A stretch of DNA of 6,157 nt, taken from Paenibacillus sp. Its GTDB lineage: Bacteria; Bacillota; Bacilli; Paenibacillales; Paenibacillaceae. Both the position numbers and the translations under genes were made by a program. The notes below the pieces were generated by a model. The model was not told where the DNA came from. It saw only the letters and a program-made list of their open reading frames with translations, and did no database searches. This document shows, piece by piece, positions 5,420-6,157 of the stretch. Position 1 is the stretch's first letter; the number at the start of each line of letters is the position of its first letter. Location of the stretch: NCBI GenBank assembly GCA_029256665.1, contig JAQSXN010000258.1, positions 1-6,157 of the forward strand. The letters are read 5' to 3'.

Positions 5420-6157
5420 CGATTCTGCTCGTCGGCTTGTTCGCCATTACCGGCTGCGGCAATACGACAGGCACGATCGACGGGGATACGCCCGGCGTAT
5501 TCAATCATTACGTGATTTACCCGCTGTCGGAATTTATCGTCTGGATCGCGGGGTTATTCCAAGACAACTACGGCTTCGCCATTATGGCGATTACGATTAT
5601 TATTCGGCTTGCGTTGTTCCCGCTTATGCTTCGCCAGTTCAAGTCGCAAATGACGATGAAAGGCAAGATGGCGGCGCTCCAGCCGGAGCTGAAGGCGCTG
5701 GAGGCCAAGTTCAAAGATAAGAAGGACGCGGACAGTCTCTCCAAGAAGCAGCAGGAGACGATGGCGCTGTACCAGAAGCATAACGTTAATCCGCTGGCGA
5801 TCGGCTGTCTGCCGATGCTGATCCAGATGCCGATTCTGATGGGGTTGTATTCGGCGATTCGGATGACGCCGGAGCTGTCCACGCATTCGTTCCTTTGGTT
5901 CAAGCTCGGCGAACCGGATATGCTGCTGCCGATCATTGAGGCTATCGTGTATTTCTTGCAGTTCAAGGTGTCCCAGATCGGAAACCAAAACGGACAAGCG
6001 AAGCAGATGGCGTTTCTAGGCTATCTTTCGCCGATTATGATGGGGGCGTTCGCGATGTTCGCCCCTGCGGCGATTTCGCTCTATTGGGTAACGGGCGGAT
6101 TGTTTATGATCGCCCAGTCGTATTTGCTCGGCAAGCTTTATAAGCAGCCTACGGCTA
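5356..6157 (+). CDS. yidC: Membrane protein insertase YidC/OxaI family, lipoprotein type (3' end cut by the window)
   Basis: The 267 residues present are close to the full length of Gram-positive YidC proteins (SpoIIIJ 261, YqjG 275), so only a short tail is missing. GAGGAGG (5343-5349) lies 6 bases before ATG 5356. The N-terminal signal ends in a lipobox, ITGC, with Cys34 as the expected lipidation site. The first core helix carries the conserved groove arginine, Arg84 in TIIIRLALFPL. A charged cytoplasmic coiled region (about 95-140) follows, then the diagnostic YQKHNVNPLAIGCLPMLIQM (139-158), FLWFKLGEPD (179-188) and later hydrophobic spans ending in SLYWVTGGLFMIAQS. It inserts and folds membrane proteins with or without SecYEG. 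The gene is not next to rnpA or a visible jag gene, which suggests a second YidC copy like B. subtilis YidC2/YqjG. Upstream are a small membrane protein gene and a hairpin over its ribosome binding site. Confidence 0.95.
   Translation, partial: MPNKTTFAFLSRSTAIRIASLTILLVGLFAITGCGNTTGTIDGDTPGVFNHYVIYPLSEFIVWIAGLFQDNYGFAIMAITIIIRLALFPLMLRQFKSQMTMKGKMAALQPELKALEAKFKDKKDADSLSKKQQETMALYQKHNVNPLAIGCLPMLIQMPILMGLYSAIRMTPELSTHSFLWFKLGEPDMLLPIIEAIVYFLQFKVSQIGNQNGQAKQMAFLGYLSPIMMGAFAMFAPAAISLYWVTGGLFMIAQSYLLGKLYKQPTA

Overview
The window looks like chromosomal DNA from a spore-former of the Paenibacillaceae type (Paenibacillus, Cohnella or a relative). This is inferred from the moderately high GC content with strong AGGAGG-type ribosome binding sites, LplB/YtcP-type carbohydrate permeases, a Bacillus YteR-like hydrolase, and a lipoprotein-type YidC as in Gram-positive bacteria. 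All genes are on the + strand, and the window cuts a gene at each end.

Region 1 (1-4876) is a carbohydrate uptake and breakdown operon. It holds the C-terminus of an extracellular solute-binding protein, two ABC permease subunits (477-1433 and 1635-2510), an uncharacterised alpha/alpha-toroid-like protein (2529-3701) and a GH105 unsaturated rhamnogalacturonyl hydrolase of the YteR type (3779-4876). Together they suggest import of unsaturated rhamnogalacturonan-I oligosaccharides followed by cytoplasmic removal of the terminal unsaturated galacturonic acid. No ATPase gene lies between or after the permeases in the window, as expected for systems powered by a shared MsmX-like ATPase. Two non-coding elements sit inside the operon: a perfect 10-bp stem-loop after the binding-protein gene (386-422), and a 166-bp element with 11-bp perfect terminal inverted repeats between the two permease genes (1447-1612). 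A plausible rho-independent terminator (4890-4935) ends the operon.

Region 2 (4936-6157) holds a small two-helix membrane protein gene (5063-5419) and, overlapping its 3' end in another frame, a yidC/oxaI membrane insertase gene (5356 to the window end, lacking perhaps only its last residues). A perfect 9-bp inverted repeat (5313-5321 with 5338-5346) lies inside the small gene, and its right arm takes in half of the yidC Shine-Dalgarno sequence. An upstream small membrane protein with an acidic cluster, placed before a hairpin that masks a yidC ribosome binding site, closely parallels the MifM-YidC2 arrest-peptide circuit of Bacillus subtilis. This is the most interesting part of the window. 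The parallel in layout is visible in the sequence; translational arrest itself is inference.

No gap between genes exceeds 300 bases. The largest are 1434-1634, filled by the repeat element, and 4877-5062, which holds the terminator and the region expected to carry the promoter for the small gene and yidC. I saw no tRNA, rRNA, CRISPR array or transposase gene.
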